The position numbers were made by a program, and so were the translations under genes. Positions 16,804 through 26,485 of a stretch of DNA of 64,000 nucleotides are shown here, in pieces (positions within the stretch are counted from its first letter, which is position 1; every line of letters starts with the position of its first letter). A model generated the notes under the pieces. It was not told where the DNA came from. It saw only the letters and a list, made by a program, of their open reading frames with translations, and did not search any database. Origin of the DNA: Caulobacter sp. Root1455 (GTDB lineage: Bacteria > Pseudomonadota > Alphaproteobacteria > Caulobacterales > Caulobacteraceae); the NCBI RefSeq assembly GCF_001426905.1, contig NZ_LMFQ01000024.1:254669-318668 (forward strand). The letters run 5' to 3'.

Positions 16804-16920
16804 GAAAAGCTCCGGGGGCCGAGAAGAGTCGGCATAGCTAGCAGAAGGCGGCTCATTAGCCGCCAGCCCTAGCCTGCGTCCAGTGACACACGGATGACCA
16901 AATATTACGGTCCTGAAATA

Positions 16921-17715
16921 TCAGAACCGCCGCCACACCGCCACGACGGGGCCGTGGTCGACGGGGGTCTCCCGACCGGAAAGCGTCCGCCGCCATCCCG
17001 CCTGCAGGCTCCACGCGCCCAGGTCGCGGGTGACCGAGATCTCGCGCTTGCGCCAGCGTGACTGGACCGGCTGTGAGTCCGCCTGCCCGGTATAGGCCTG
17101 GACCATCAGAAGCCAGCGGGGCGTGGGCCTCAGGCCCGCCGTGACGTCGATCCGGGTCTCGTCCGCCAGGCCGCTGCGCTTGAGGCGCGCGACCTGCAGC
17201 TCGGCGAAGCCCTGCGCCCCGCGCCACTGTCTCGAGGTTCCCGCCAGGAGGCGCGCCTCCAAATCGGTGTCGCCCTGGCCCGGCGCCGCGTAGCCGGCGT
17301 TGCGTCCCACCCCATCCTTGGTGGTGCCCAGATAAAGACTGACCGCTGATCGATCCGTATGCAGCAGCGCATAGCGCAGGCCCAGCTCGATCGGGCCGCG
17401 GCCCTCGTAGTCGACGAAATTATCGTGGCCCCGGGTCAGCGCCGCCTTGGTCTGCAAGGTCAGCCGGTCGGTCAGCCCGTACTCGGTGTAGATCGACAGG
17501 GTCTCGTCGCGACGCGGATCGATCGGAACCTCGACGCCGTCGGGATCCAGCCCCCTGTCGGCTTTCTGCCCCTCGTACTTCAGAATGGCCAGCCCCTCGC
17601 CGTCCCTCATCGGCCAGGCGCCGGCCCAGGCCGGCGGGCAGAGCAACGGGCAAAAGAAAGCCGCCGCGACCCCGATGATCGCGGCGGCGTTTCGTTTTCG
17701 CGGTTTGGGCGTCAA
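16921..17715 (-). CDS. exported, outer-membrane-like protein of unknown function
   Basis: A 264-residue protein with a signal peptide (AAIIGVAAAFFCPLLCPPAWAG). The mature part has many alternating aromatic/polar strands (TLSIYTEYGLTDRLTLQTKA, ELGLRYALLHTDRSAVSLYL, RWLLMVQAYTGQAD) and ends in VAVWRRF, a C-terminal Phe as in outer-membrane beta-barrels. I infer a small barrel of about 12 strands. Its start overlaps the aldolase stop by 4 bases, so it is coupled to a cytosolic enzyme gene, an odd pairing. The family is not recognised. Confidence 0.75.
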   Translation of the reverse strand: MTPKPRKRNAAAIIGVAAAFFCPLLCPPAWAGAWPMRDGEGLAILKYEGQKADRGLDPDGVEVPIDPRRDETLSIYTEYGLTDRLTLQTKAALTRGHDNFVDYEGRGPIELGLRYALLHTDRSAVSLYLGTTKDGVGRNAGYAAPGQGDTDLEARLLAGTSRQWRGAQGFAELQVARLKRSGLADETRIDVTAGLRPTPRWLLMVQAYTGQADSQPVQSRWRKREISVTRDLGAWSLQAGWRRTLSGRETPVDHGPVVAVWRRF

Positions 17716-18488
17716 TCAGCGTAACCGGGGGATTCCCGGTCGAGTTTGCGCAGGCAACCGGGCCAGGCCAGGCCGGCGATCATGCCCATGCCCATGCCGG
17801 TCTGACTGCGGACCTCGGCCTGTGCGTTTTCCGGCGCTTCCAGCACGTTCTCGCGACCGGCGCTGAGCGCCATCACCTGCTGGGCGCACGCGCGTTCCAG
17901 GAAGAACATGCCCAGCCAGCACTCGGCCGCCGTCATTCCCACCGACAGGGTGCCGTGGTTGCGCAGCATCATCAGCTTCTTCTCGCCGAGGTCGGCCACC
18001 AAGCGTTCCCGTTCGTCCAGGTTGAGCGCAACACCTTCATAGTCGTGATAGGCGAGTTGTGGCAAGACAATTAGCGACTGTTGCGACAGCGGCAGCAGAC
18101 CTTCCTTGTTCGCCGACACCCCCACGCCCTGGTCGGTGTGCAGGTGCATGACGAAATGGGCGTCCTCGCGCGCCGCGTGGATCGCCGAGTGGATCGTGAA
18201 GCCCGCCGGATTGATGAAATACGGGGTCTTGTCGATGACGTTGCCGTCCAGGTCGACCTTGACCAGCATGGAGGCGGTCATCTCGCCGAAGAACATGCCG
18301 TAGGGATTGATCAGGAAGTGATGTTCGGGCCCGGGGATGCGGGCCGAGACATGGGTGAAGATCATGTCGTCCCAGCCGTGAACGGCGACCAGACGATAGA
18401 GCGCGGCCAGATCGACGCGGGCCTTCCACTCGGCTTCGCTGACCTTGTCCTTGAGCGACGTGGCGATGGGCGATGCACCGTCGGCCAT
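17712..18488 (-). CDS. class II aldolase/adducin family protein
   Basis: A 258-residue protein. A textbook AGGAGG lies 8 bases before the ATG at 18486-18488. Family marks are FTHVSARIPGPEHHFLINPY near the N-terminus, the zinc-binding HLHT (in AHFVMHLHTDQG), the third metal histidine in LRNHGTLSVG, and TAAECWLGMFFLERACAQQV. The catalytic Glu of L-fuculose-phosphate aldolases is not obvious, as in many uncharacterised adducin-like members. It is cytosolic; substrate unknown. The downstream outer-membrane-like gene overlaps it by 4 bases. Confidence 0.9.
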   Translation of the reverse strand: MADGASPIATSLKDKVSEAEWKARVDLAALYRLVAVHGWDDMIFTHVSARIPGPEHHFLINPYGMFFGEMTASMLVKVDLDGNVIDKTPYFINPAGFTIHSAIHAAREDAHFVMHLHTDQGVGVSANKEGLLPLSQQSLIVLPQLAYHDYEGVALNLDERERLVADLGEKKLMMLRNHGTLSVGMTAAECWLGMFFLERACAQQVMALSAGRENVLEAPENAQAEVRSQTGMGMGMIAGLAWPGCLRKLDRESPGYAD

Positions 18489-18616
18489 GAGCGGATCCTC
18501 CTAGGTTATCATTGTTAGCTTAAGGGTCGCGCCGCGCGCCTCCGGCGTCAAGCGGCGATGGCTCCGTCCCCGGGCCTGTGTTAGCCCGTGAGCCTCCATC
18601 GCGTTCGAGACTTTCC

Positions 18617-19288
18617 ATGATCCCCTGGCAGCACCTGGACACCGCCAAGGTCCCCGGCGACGGCGGCGAGCTGAAACTGATGCGGCGCGGGACCGAATAT
18701 TCGATCATGGCCGGCCCGATCGAGCTGATGAACAGCCGGCTCAGCGGCTCGGAAGAGGCCATGGCCACCCTGGCGTTCGAACGCGTCGGTCAACGTCCCA
18801 AGGCGCGGGTGCTGATCGGCGGCCTGGGCATGGGCTTCACCCTGCGCGCCGCCCTTGCCGCCTTCGGCTCCGACGCCCGGATCGTCGTCGCCGAACTGGT
18901 GCCGGCCGTGGTCGCCTGGGCTCGCGGACCGCTGGGCGAGCTGCACGGCGCCAGCCTCGACGATCCGCGCGTGACGCTGCACCAGGGCGATGTCGGCGAA
19001 ACGATCCGCGCCGAGGCGGCCGTCTACGACGCCATCCTGCTGGACGTCGACAACGGCCCCGGCGGCCTCAGCCGCAAGGAGAACGATGGCCTCTACAGCC
19101 GAAACGGCCTAGCCGAGGCGCGCCAGGCGCTGCGTCCGGGCGGCGTGCTGGAAGTCTGGTCCTCGACCCGCGACAGCGACTTCACCCGTCGCCTGAAACA
19201 GGCCGGCTTCGCGGTCGAGGAGATCGGCGTGCGGGCCCACAAGGGTCGTGGCGCGCGCCACGTGATCTGGATGGCGACGAAGGCCTAG
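18617..19288 (+). CDS. spermidine-synthase-like methyltransferase-fold protein
   Basis: A 223-residue protein. I take the ATG at 18617 ([20 protein letters not shown]) as the start. The core ([52 protein letters not shown]) is the nucleotide-binding fold of spermidine synthases, with the acidic residues that bind the adenosyl moiety. The N-terminal beta-domain is short and the polyamine gate residues are not evident, so it may be a methyltransferase-fold relative and not a true SpeE. It converges with smpB; the two stop codons overlap on opposite strands. Confidence 0.85.
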   Translation: MIPWQHLDTAKVPGDGGELKLMRRGTEYSIMAGPIELMNSRLSGSEEAMATLAFERVGQRPKARVLIGGLGMGFTLRAALAAFGSDARIVVAELVPAVVAWARGPLGELHGASLDDPRVTLHQGDVGETIRAEAAVYDAILLDVDNGPGGLSRKENDGLYSRNGLAEARQALRPGGVLEVWSSTRDSDFTRRLKQAGFAVEEIGVRAHKGRGARHVIWMATKA

Positions 19289-19743
19289 TCCCCCCGGTCG
19301 CCCTTCATCAGCCGCGCCTTGTCGCGCTGCCAGTCGCGGGCGGCTTCGGTCTCGCGCTTGTCGTGGTTCTTCTTGCCCTTGGCCAGGCCGATCTCGAGCT
19401 TGGCCAGGCCCTTCTCGTTCCAATAGAGCTTCAGCGGGATCAGCGTCCGGCCGTCGCGTTGCACGGCGCCGATCAGCTTGTCGATCTGCTTGCGGTGCAG
19501 CAGCAGCGTCCGGTGCCGGCGCGGCTCGTGGTTGAAGCGGTTGGCGTGGCCGTAGGGCGGGATGTCGGCGTTGATCAGCTTGATCTGGCGGCCTTCCACC
19601 GAGGCGTAGGACTCGGCGATGTTCGCCCGCCCCACGCGCAACGACTTCACCTCGGTGCCGGTCAGCATCAGCCCGGCCTCGAACGTCTCCTCGATGAAGT
19701 AGTCGTACCGCGCGCGGCGGTTCTCGGCGATCGGCTTGGTCAT
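19285..19743 (-). CDS. smpB: SsrA-binding protein SmpB
   Basis: A 152-residue protein starting [20 protein letters not shown]. SmpB signatures are [40 protein letters not shown], the [20 protein letters not shown] strand and the basic C-terminal tail ([20 protein letters not shown]) that mimics a codon-anticodon pair in the decoding centre. It delivers tmRNA to stalled ribosomes. In Caulobacter tmRNA-SmpB is required for correct timing of replication. The ATG shares one base with the dapA stop, so the pair is co-translated. Confidence 0.98.
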   Translation of the reverse strand: MTKPIAENRRARYDYFIEETFEAGLMLTGTEVKSLRVGRANIAESYASVEGRQIKLINADIPPYGHANRFNHEPRRHRTLLLHRKQIDKLIGAVQRDGRTLIPLKLYWNEKGLAKLEIGLAKGKKNHDKRETEAARDWQRDKARLMKGDRGD

Positions 19744-20627
19744 CAGACCAGACCCGCCTCGCGCATGGCGTCCAGGATCTCGGGCTTCGCCGCCTCGCTG
19801 CACGGGGCGATCGGCAGGCGCACGTCGGGCTCGCAAAGGCCCAGGTGGGCCATGGCGAACTTGGTCGGCGACGGCGAGGCGTCGAGGAACAGCGCCTTGT
19901 GCAGACGCACCAGGCGGTCCTGCCAGTAGAGCGCTGTCTCCCACGCGCCCTGCAGGCAGGCGTTCATGAAGGTGGCGCAGGCGTCGGGGGCGACGTTCGA
20001 GGTCACCGAGATCACGCCGTGGCCGCCGTGGGCGATATAGCCCAGGGCCGTGGGATCGTCGCCCGACAGCATGACCCAGTCGGGACCGCACATGATCCGC
20101 TGGAAGCTGGCGCGCGTCAGGTCGCCGGTGGCGTCCTTGATGCCGACGATGTTGGGCAGTTGGGCCAGTCGCGCCAGGGTCTCGTTGCTGACGTCCGAAC
20201 CCGTGCGGCCCGGCACGTTGTAGACCAGCACCGGCAGCTGCACGGCGTCGTTGATCGCCTTGTAGTGCTGGTAGATGCCTTCCTGGCTGGGCCGGACGTA
20301 GTAGGGCGAGACCACCAGGGCCGCGTCGGCGCCGACGGCCTTGGCGTGGGCGACCAGCTCGATCGCCTCGGCGGTCGAGTTGGAGCCGGCCCCGGCGATC
20401 ACGGGCACGCGGCCGCGGGCGGTCTGCACGCACAGCTCGACGACGCGCTTGTGCTCCTCGTGGCTCAGGGTGGCGGTCTCGCCGGTGGTGCCGACCGGCA
20501 CCAGGCCGTGCACGCCGCCGGCGATCTGGCGCTCGACCAGGGCCACGAAAGCTTTCTCGTCCACCGCGCCGTCGCGGAATGGCGTGATCAGCGCCGGAAT
20601 GACGCCCTTGAACGGAGAATGAGCCAT
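19743..20627 (-). CDS. dapA: 4-hydroxy-tetrahydrodipicolinate synthase
   Basis: A 294-residue TIM-barrel aldolase starting [20 protein letters not shown]. All active-site residues are present: the Thr47-Thr48 pair (PVGTTGE), Tyr136 ([11 protein letters not shown]), Arg141 and the Schiff-base Lys164 ([10 protein letters not shown]). It condenses pyruvate with aspartate semialdehyde, the first committed step to diaminopimelate and lysine, and so feeds peptidoglycan. I chose this ATG because the 21 residues available upstream do not look like DapA. No strong Shine-Dalgarno precedes it. It is upstream of and coupled to smpB, and divergent from the lytic transglycosylase gene. Confidence 0.97.
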   Translation of the reverse strand: MAHSPFKGVIPALITPFRDGAVDEKAFVALVERQIAGGVHGLVPVGTTGETATLSHEEHKRVVELCVQTARGRVPVIAGAGSNSTAEAIELVAHAKAVGADAALVVSPYYVRPSQEGIYQHYKAINDAVQLPVLVYNVPGRTGSDVSNETLARLAQLPNIVGIKDATGDLTRASFQRIMCGPDWVMLSGDDPTALGYIAHGGHGVISVTSNVAPDACATFMNACLQGAWETALYWQDRLVRLHKALFLDASPSPTKFAMAHLGLCEPDVRLPIAPCSEAAKPEILDAMREAGLV

Positions 20628-20896
20628 GACTTGCAATTTGCCGTGAGAAACGCGCCGCGACGGTTGCGGCCGGGGAATGGGGGCGGACAATATGTCTCTC
20701 CCCCCATGTCCCGCAACCGCCCGTAACGCTTTGCGACGATTTGGGGGTTTCGGCGGAGGTCAAATCGCCGCGAAGCGGTCTATACCGAGTGAACAGGAGC
20801 CTGATCGAGGTCCGATCGCCGCAAATCGGCCCCTCCGGCGTCCGAAAACGGCGAACTACCGCCCACCAGGGCCAGAGAATCGAAGGAGATGGCGTT

Positions 20897-23068
20897 TTGG
20901 CCTCAGGGTTGGGTAAGGTCTTGCTGGGCGGAGCCGCCCCCCTGGTGCTGTGCGGCGTGGCGCTCTTCGGCGTCGCGCTGGCCCAGGACGATGTCGATCT
21001 GCCCCGCGCGCCCCAGCCCTACACCGGCCCGGCCACGCCCCAGGGCCTGATCACCACCCCGCCGACCGCGACCTACGCCACGCCCGCCGAAGCCGACGCC
21101 GCCAACCTGCGCATAGCGGTCACCAGCCGCGACCCCGCAACCATCCGCATGGCGATGTCCAGCATCCAGGACCCGCTGTCCCGAAAGATCGCCCTGTGGG
21201 CGCTGGTCGACGCCGGGGCCGAGAGCATGGGCTTCTTCGAGCTCGATCAGGCGCGTCGCGACCTGTCGGGCTGGCCCCGCGCCCAGCGCCGCGACACCGC
21301 GGCCGAAAAGGCCCTGATCGTCTCCGGCCTCGACGCCCAGCGGATGATCGCCTGGTTCGGCGGCCGCGATCCGCAGACCGCCGAGGGCGCCATGAACCTG
21401 GCCGCCGCCTACCAGGCCGCCGGCCGCGACGCGGACGCCGCCAACCTGATTCGCCGCTTCTGGCGCGACGAGGTGTTCGAGGCGGACGCCCAACGCGGCA
21501 TGCTGGCGCGCTACGGCACGCTGCTGACGAGCGACGACCACGTCCGCCGCGCCGACATCCTGCTGTACGGACCGCAGGGCCCCGCCGCCCGCGACATGGT
21601 CACCTTGCTGCCCGACGACCAGCAGGCGGCGGCCCAGGCGCGCATCGCCTTCCGCTCGAACGCCAGCAACGCCAACGACCTCTACGCCGCGCTGCCCCCG
21701 GCTCAGCAGGCCCAGCCGGGCGTGGTGTTCGAGCGTGCGTCCTATCTGCGCCGCAAGGGCCTCGACACCCTGGCCCTTCCGCTGGTCCGGCAGTTTCCCG
21801 CCCCGCCCCCCAGCGACGACGCCGCGTCCGCCATCTGGCGCGAGCGCAAGCAACTGGTGGTGTCGGCCCTGAGGGCCGGCGACAGCGCCGGCGCCTACGC
21901 AGCGGCCAACGCCCATCTGAAGGACGGCTCCGACGCGGCCGAAAGCGAGTTCTACGCCGGCTGGATCGCGCTGACCCGGCTCAAGAACGCCGACGCCGCC
22001 GCCGACCATTTCGCCCGCATCGCCGAGATCGGCGCCTCGCCGATCACCCGCGGCCGGGCCCTCTACTGGCAAGGGCGGGCCGCCGAGGCCCAGGGCGACC
22101 GTATCGCCGCCCAGGCCTTCTATGCCGAGGGCGCGCGCTACATCACCACCTTCTACGGCCAGCTGGCCGCCGAGAAGGCCGGGATCAAGGAGATCCGCCT
22201 CGGCAAGGATCCGACGATCACCCAGGCCGACCGCGCTCGCTTCGAGGGCCGCGAACTGGTCCGGGCGGTGCGGACCCTGATGGCCGCCGGGGCCCGGGAC
22301 CAGGTCCGGGTCTTCGTGCTCTACATCGACGATCAGCTGCCGACCGCCGAGGAAGAAGCCCTGCTGGTCGATCTGGCCAGAGGTTACGGCGACCCAGACC
22401 TGGCCATGCGCGCGGTCCGCACCGCCGCCCAGCGCGGCTTTATCCTGCCCGAGCGCGGCTATCCGCTGCTGGACCACCTGTTCACTCCGGGGCCGGGCGC
22501 GGCCGAGACGGCGTTCGTCTATTCGATCTCGCGCCAGGAAAGCAACTTCGACCCCAACGCCCGCTCCGCCCCCGGCGCGCGCGGCATGATGCAGTTGATG
22601 CCGGCCACCGCCGCGATCGTCGCTCGGCAGCTGGGCGAGAGCCACAGCGTCGATCGCCTGTCGGACCCGTTCTACAACATGCGCCTGGGCTCGACCTATC
22701 TGGGCAGCATGGTCAGCAACTTCAGCGGCTCGTACATCCTGGCCTCCGCCGCCTACAACGCCGGCCCCGGCCGTCCGGCCCAGTGGGTCACCCTGTGCGG
22801 CGACCCGCGCGGCGCGACCACCGATCCGCTCGACTTCATCGAATGCATCCCGTTCTCCGAAACCCGCAACTACGTGATGCGGACCATCGAGACGACCATG
22901 GTCTACCGCGCCCGCCTCAACGGCGGCGTGGCCCCGCTGACCCTGTCGAGCGACCTGAAGCGCGGGGGATACAACTATGCGGGACCGACCAGCGCGCCCA
23001 TCGGCGGGACCACGGCGACCTCGACCACCGCCATCCCGCAAGGCGGCTACGTGCCGGGGACGCGGTAA
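20897..23068 (+). CDS. soluble lytic murein transglycosylase (Slt70-like), TTG start
   Basis: A 723-residue periplasmic enzyme. The frame is open further upstream, but GAAGGAGA at 20882-20889 sits 7 bases before a TTG at 20897, which begins a clean signal peptide ([20 protein letters not shown] and so on). I take this as the start. The N-terminal ~550 residues are helical superhelix repeats ([40 protein letters not shown]). The C-terminal SLT domain has the catalytic Glu in [15 protein letters not shown], then [13 protein letters not shown] and AYNAGPGR. It cleaves peptidoglycan to anhydro-muropeptides. The promoter region is shared with dapA. Confidence 0.93.
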   Translation: MASGLGKVLLGGAAPLVLCGVALFGVALAQDDVDLPRAPQPYTGPATPQGLITTPPTATYATPAEADAANLRIAVTSRDPATIRMAMSSIQDPLSRKIALWALVDAGAESMGFFELDQARRDLSGWPRAQRRDTAAEKALIVSGLDAQRMIAWFGGRDPQTAEGAMNLAAAYQAAGRDADAANLIRRFWRDEVFEADAQRGMLARYGTLLTSDDHVRRADILLYGPQGPAARDMVTLLPDDQQAAAQARIAFRSNASNANDLYAALPPAQQAQPGVVFERASYLRRKGLDTLALPLVRQFPAPPPSDDAASAIWRERKQLVVSALRAGDSAGAYAAANAHLKDGSDAAESEFYAGWIALTRLKNADAAADHFARIAEIGASPITRGRALYWQGRAAEAQGDRIAAQAFYAEGARYITTFYGQLAAEKAGIKEIRLGKDPTITQADRARFEGRELVRAVRTLMAAGARDQVRVFVLYIDDQLPTAEEEALLVDLARGYGDPDLAMRAVRTAAQRGFILPERGYPLLDHLFTPGPGAAETAFVYSISRQESNFDPNARSAPGARGMMQLMPATAAIVARQLGESHSVDRLSDPFYNMRLGSTYLGSMVSNFSGSYILASAAYNAGPGRPAQWVTLCGDPRGATTDPLDFIECIPFSETRNYVMRTIETTMVYRARLNGGVAPLTLSSDLKRGGYNYAGPTSAPIGGTTATSTTAIPQGGYVPGTR

Positions 23069-23083
23069 GGCGACGCCATCGGG

Positions 23084-23108
23084 AACCCTCTCCTAGCGGG
23101 AGAGGGTT
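23084..23108. terminator. hairpin between convergent genes
   Basis: AACCCTCTCC and GGAGAGGGTT form a perfect 10-bp stem with a 5-base loop that contains the stop codon of the ABC ATPase gene. It has no U tract, so it may act as a weak bidirectional terminator or protect 3' ends. Confidence 0.4.
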
Positions 23109-23863
23109 GTCAGACGTCGCGCCGCCACGACCAATCCCGTTGACGTCTCGATCAGCGCTCCGTCCAGCTTGAACACGGACGCCAGCACCTCGGGCGACAG
23201 GGCGTCGATCGGCGCCCCCTCCGCCGCCACGCGGCCGTGGTCCAGCACCAGCACCCGGTCGCAGGATCGGGCCGCCAGGCCCAGGTCGTGCAGGGTGACG
23301 ACCACCGCCGCCCCGGCCGCCGCTTCGGCGCGCAGCAGGTCCAACGTCAGCAGTTGGGCGTCCGGATCCAGGCCGGCCACCGGCTCGTCGGCGACCAGAA
23401 GCGGCGCGCGCGTCGCCAGCAGCCGCGCCAGCAGGACCCGCGCCCGCTCTCCCCCCGACATGTCCAGCACGCCCCGGTCGGCCAGGTCGGCGACGCCGAC
23501 CCGTTCCAGCCGTTCGCGGGCCACGGTCAAGGCCTCGCCCGGCGGCAGGTCCGGCGCGCCGAGGGCGGCGACGTCCAAGGCCGGCAGGTTCCAGGCCAGG
23601 CGGCGCTCCTGCGGCAGGTAGCCGACCAGACAAGCGCGCTCGACGGGATTCAGGTCGCCGACCGGGCGGCCGCCCAGCCGCGCTTGGCCCATCTCCAGCG
23701 GCATCAGACCCAGGCCCGTCCGCAGCAGGCTGGTCTTGCCGGCGCCGTTGGGACCGACCACGCCCAGCACCTGGCCCGGGACGACGCCCAAGGACGCGCC
23801 GTCGAGCACCAGGACCTTGCCGCGCCGGGCCTTGGCGCCCTCGATCGTCCAGACCGCCGTCAC
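23093..23863 (-). CDS. ABC importer ATPase, BtuD/FecE type
   Basis: A 256-residue ATPase starting at the GTG at 23861-23863, which overlaps the permease stop by 4 bases. Walker A is GPNGAGKTS (about 37-45), the signature is LDMSGGERARVLLARLL, Walker B is LLVADEP, and the switch His is in VVTLHDLGLAARSCDR. It powers the adjacent FecCD-type permease. The Q-loop region is LVGYLPQERRLAW. It is the last gene of a tetR-binding protein-permease-ATPase operon. Confidence 0.95.
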   Translation of the reverse strand: MTAVWTIEGAKARRGKVLVLDGASLGVVPGQVLGVVGPNGAGKTSLLRTGLGLMPLEMGQARLGGRPVGDLNPVERACLVGYLPQERRLAWNLPALDVAALGAPDLPPGEALTVARERLERVGVADLADRGVLDMSGGERARVLLARLLATRAPLLVADEPVAGLDPDAQLLTLDLLRAEAAAGAAVVVTLHDLGLAARSCDRVLVLDHGRVAAEGAPIDALSPEVLASVFKLDGALIETSTGLVVAARRLTTLSR

Positions 23864-24846
23864 GACCGCCAACTCCGCGCCGCCCGCCAGGCCAGCAAGG
23901 CGAAGACCGGCGCGCCGAACAGGGCCGTGACCACGCCCAGCTTCAACTCCTGCTCGGTCGGCATCACCCGGGCGGCCAGGTCGGCGGCGACCAGCAGCAC
24001 CGCCCCGGCCAGGGCCGAAGGCCGAAGCAACCTGGCCGGATCGTCGCGCGCGGCGGCCCGCACCAGGTGCGGCGCGGCCAGGCCGACGAAGCCGATCACC
24101 CCCGCCGCCGCGACCGAGGCCCCGGCCAGCAGGGCCGAACCTGCCACCGCCGCCACCCGCAAGCGCGCCATCGGCAGGCCCGACATCTGGGCGGCCTCCT
24201 CGCCCAGGGTCAGCATCCGCAGGCCCCGGGCCGCGTAGAGGCAAAGCCCAGCGCCGATCGCCATTGGGGCCACGGCGCGCAGGATGTCGGTGAAGTCGCG
24301 GTTCTCGACCGAGCCCATCAGCCAGGCCAGCACCTCGGCGACGGCGACCGGCGACGGCGACAGGTTGAAGACCAGGGCCGTCAAGGCGCCGGCGAACGCC
24401 GACAAGGCCACCCCGAACAGGATCAGCACCTCGGGCTCGCGGAACCGAGCCGCCAGGCCGACGACCACCGCCCCCGCCAGCAGCGCGCCGGCCAGGGCGG
24501 CCGCCTCGATGGCACCCGGCAAGGCCGCCAGTCCGCCGGCGATGGCCAGGGCGGCGCCCAGTCCCGCCGTGGCCGAGACGCCCAGTACGCCGGGCTCGGC
24601 CAGGGGATTGCGCAGCAGCCCCTGCATCGTCGCCCCGGCCAGGCCCAGGCCGGCGCCGACCAGGGCGGCCATCAGCACGCGCGGCAGGCGGATGGTCCAC
24701 AGCACCTCGCCCGGCGCCGAGACCGGATCGGTCAGGGCCTGGTGATATTGCGCGGCGCTCAGCGGGCTCTCGCCCAGGCTGACGGCGACGATCGCGGTCG
24801 CGATCAGGGCCAGCAACAGCAGAAATTCCAGGCGACGCGGGCTCAT
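23860..24846 (-). CDS. FecCD/BtuC-type ABC permease
   Basis: A 328-residue polytopic membrane protein starting MSPRRLEFLLLLALIATAIV. About ten membrane spans are visible, with the family blocks RLPRVLMAALVGAGLGLAGA, GLLRNPLAEPGVLGVSATAG, the cytoplasmic coupling segment AAQMSGLPMARLR, and GVIGFVGLAAPHLVR. It forms the translocation channel for a siderophore, haem or cobalamin. Its start overlaps the binding-protein stop by 4 bases and its stop overlaps the ATPase start. Confidence 0.95.
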   Translation of the reverse strand: MSPRRLEFLLLLALIATAIVAVSLGESPLSAAQYHQALTDPVSAPGEVLWTIRLPRVLMAALVGAGLGLAGATMQGLLRNPLAEPGVLGVSATAGLGAALAIAGGLAALPGAIEAAALAGALLAGAVVVGLAARFREPEVLILFGVALSAFAGALTALVFNLSPSPVAVAEVLAWLMGSVENRDFTDILRAVAPMAIGAGLCLYAARGLRMLTLGEEAAQMSGLPMARLRVAAVAGSALLAGASVAAAGVIGFVGLAAPHLVRAAARDDPARLLRPSALAGAVLLVAADLAARVMPTEQELKLGVVTALFGAPVFALLAWRAARSWRS

Positions 24847-25679
24847 CGCGCCGCCCCCGCCAAGGCCCGCGCCCCGTCGGCGGCGAACCAGGCCGAGCAG
24901 CCCAGCATGGCGCCGGGCAGCGAGGCGATCACCCGTCCCCGCGTCGTCTTGCGCAGCGCCGCGTGCCGCCCGGGACCCCAGCGGTCGGCCCCGGCCCGGG
25001 TCAGGTCGAAGAAGCCCAGCACCACCGTCTTGGGCGGGTTCAGCACCAGTTGCTCCAGCGGCGCGGGCGAGAAATAGGGTTGGGTCGAGGCGTTGGCGAA
25101 GCCCGCCGCCCGCAGCATAGCGTCGATCATCGTGTTGGGACCGGCCGTGTAGCCGCCCGGCGTCAGATAGAAGGCGCTTCGCCCCCTGCCCGCCCCAGCC
25201 GCCCGCGCCAAGTCGGAGTCCATGCGCGCCAGCAGCGCCTCGCCCTCGGCCGGGCGGTTCAGGGCCTGGGCGACCTGGCGGACATTGGCCCGCACGCCGT
25301 CGAAGTCGGTGGCGTCGCCGAGACTGACCGTGTGAACGCCGCGCCGAGCGATGGCGGCCGTCAGCCGAGCGTCGCCGCCCCACTGGCGCACCACCACATC
25401 GGGGCGCGCGCCCAGCACGGCCTCGATCGTCGCCCGCCGTTGCGGCAGGCCGGCCGCCTTGGCGCGGAGAAAGGAATCCGGCGCGTCGGCCCGCGGCGAG
25501 ACGCCGACCACCGCCTCGCGCGGAGCCAGGGCCAGGACGTACTGGTCGGCGCAGGAGTCCAGCGACATCACGCGCTTCGCGCTGGTTTGGGCGCTCGTTT
25601 GGGCGGCGGTTTGAGCGGCGGCGGGCCCCGCGACGGCCGCCAGGCCGACGGCGAGGCCGGCGAGCAAGGCGGCGCGCAT
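24843..25679 (-). CDS. periplasmic substrate-binding protein, BtuF/iron-complex family
   Basis: A 278-residue exported protein. The ATG at 25677-25679 begins a signal peptide (MRAALLAGLAVGLAAVAGPA). A short repeat, AAQTSAQTSAK, follows, then the helical-backbone binding fold: RVMSLDSCADQYVLALAPRE, IEAVLGARPDVVVRQWGG, RGVHTVSLGD, and the C-terminal PKTVVLGFFD lobe. The SLDSCADQYVLAL opening is the form found near BtuF-type proteins. Vitamin B12 or an iron chelate is therefore likely; the ligand is not readable. The gene begins 5 bases after the tetR stop. Confidence 0.88.
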   Translation of the reverse strand: MRAALLAGLAVGLAAVAGPAAAQTAAQTSAQTSAKRVMSLDSCADQYVLALAPREAVVGVSPRADAPDSFLRAKAAGLPQRRATIEAVLGARPDVVVRQWGGDARLTAAIARRGVHTVSLGDATDFDGVRANVRQVAQALNRPAEGEALLARMDSDLARAAGAGRGRSAFYLTPGGYTAGPNTMIDAMLRAAGFANASTQPYFSPAPLEQLVLNPPKTVVLGFFDLTRAGADRWGPGRHAALRKTTRGRVIASLPGAMLGCSAWFAADGARALAGAAR

Positions 25680-25684
25680 GGAGG

Positions 25685-26320
25685 TCAGTCCGTGACCAGG
25701 CCGTGCAGCAGCCCTTCGAGCGTGACCTTCATCAGTTCCTCGCGCGGCGCCCAATTGCGATCCGGCATGGTGATCAGCAAGGCCACCAGGCCGTGACAAG
25801 CGGCCCACAGCACCTGGGCCGCGCTGTCGCCTGATCCGGTGCGCAGGCGGCCGGCGGCGGCGATCTCGTGGATTGGCCCGCTGAACTCGGCGAAGCAGCG
25901 GTCGCCCAACTCGGCGGTCGCGGCCTGCTTTTCCTTGGAGATCACGTCCCGCGAGCCGCAGAACACCAGTTGATAGGTGTTGGGATTGTCGAGGGCGAAG
26001 CGCATGTAGGCCTCGAGCATCAGCTTGACCCGCGCCACCGCGTCGATCGGCCGATGGGCGATGTCGACATTGACCGCCAACAGCTGGCCGATCGCGTCGT
26101 CGCTGATCTCCAACAGGATCTGGTCCTTGTCGCGGAAGTGCATGTAGAGCGCCGTCGACGACACCCCCACGGCGTCGGCGATCTTGCGAATCGTCGCCCC
26201 CGCATAACCTTCGGCGATGAAGATTTTCTCGGCGGCGGCCAGGATTTCACCCCGACGCAGATGCCCGTCTCCCTTCGGCTTACGGGCCGATTTGTGCGGC
26301 TTCTTCAACGCGACCGTCAC
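25685..26320 (-). CDS. TetR family transcriptional regulator heading the ABC importer operon
   Basis: A 211-residue regulator beginning at a GTG (26318-26320) with GGGGAA upstream. The N-terminal helix-turn-helix is LRRGEILAAAEKIFIAEGYA, then GATIRKIADAVGVSSTALYM and HFRDKDQILLEI. The C-terminal ligand domain is a TetR_C-type helical bundle (VKLMLEAYMRFALDNPNTYQ). Position suggests autoregulation of the whole operon: only 5 bases separate its stop from the binding-protein start. Iron-complex importers are usually under Fur, and B12 importers under a riboswitch, so TetR control is unusual. Confidence 0.92.
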   Translation of the reverse strand: MTVALKKPHKSARKPKGDGHLRRGEILAAAEKIFIAEGYAGATIRKIADAVGVSSTALYMHFRDKDQILLEISDDAIGQLLAVNVDIAHRPIDAVARVKLMLEAYMRFALDNPNTYQLVFCGSRDVISKEKQAATAELGDRCFAEFSGPIHEIAAAGRLRTGSGDSAAQVLWAACHGLVALLITMPDRNWAPREELMKVTLEGLLHGLVTD

Positions 26321-26485
26321 GATATGGCGTTCCCCTACCTAGTCCCCAGATCCGACACTAAACGGGAATCACCCAAACGTCGCAACTCCCAAGGATTTAC
26401 GTGAAACGCGTGTTTTTTCATTTGACGCGCCATAGTTGAGGATTCGTTATCTACTCGCTGGATCCGATCATGCGCGGCGGGGGCG

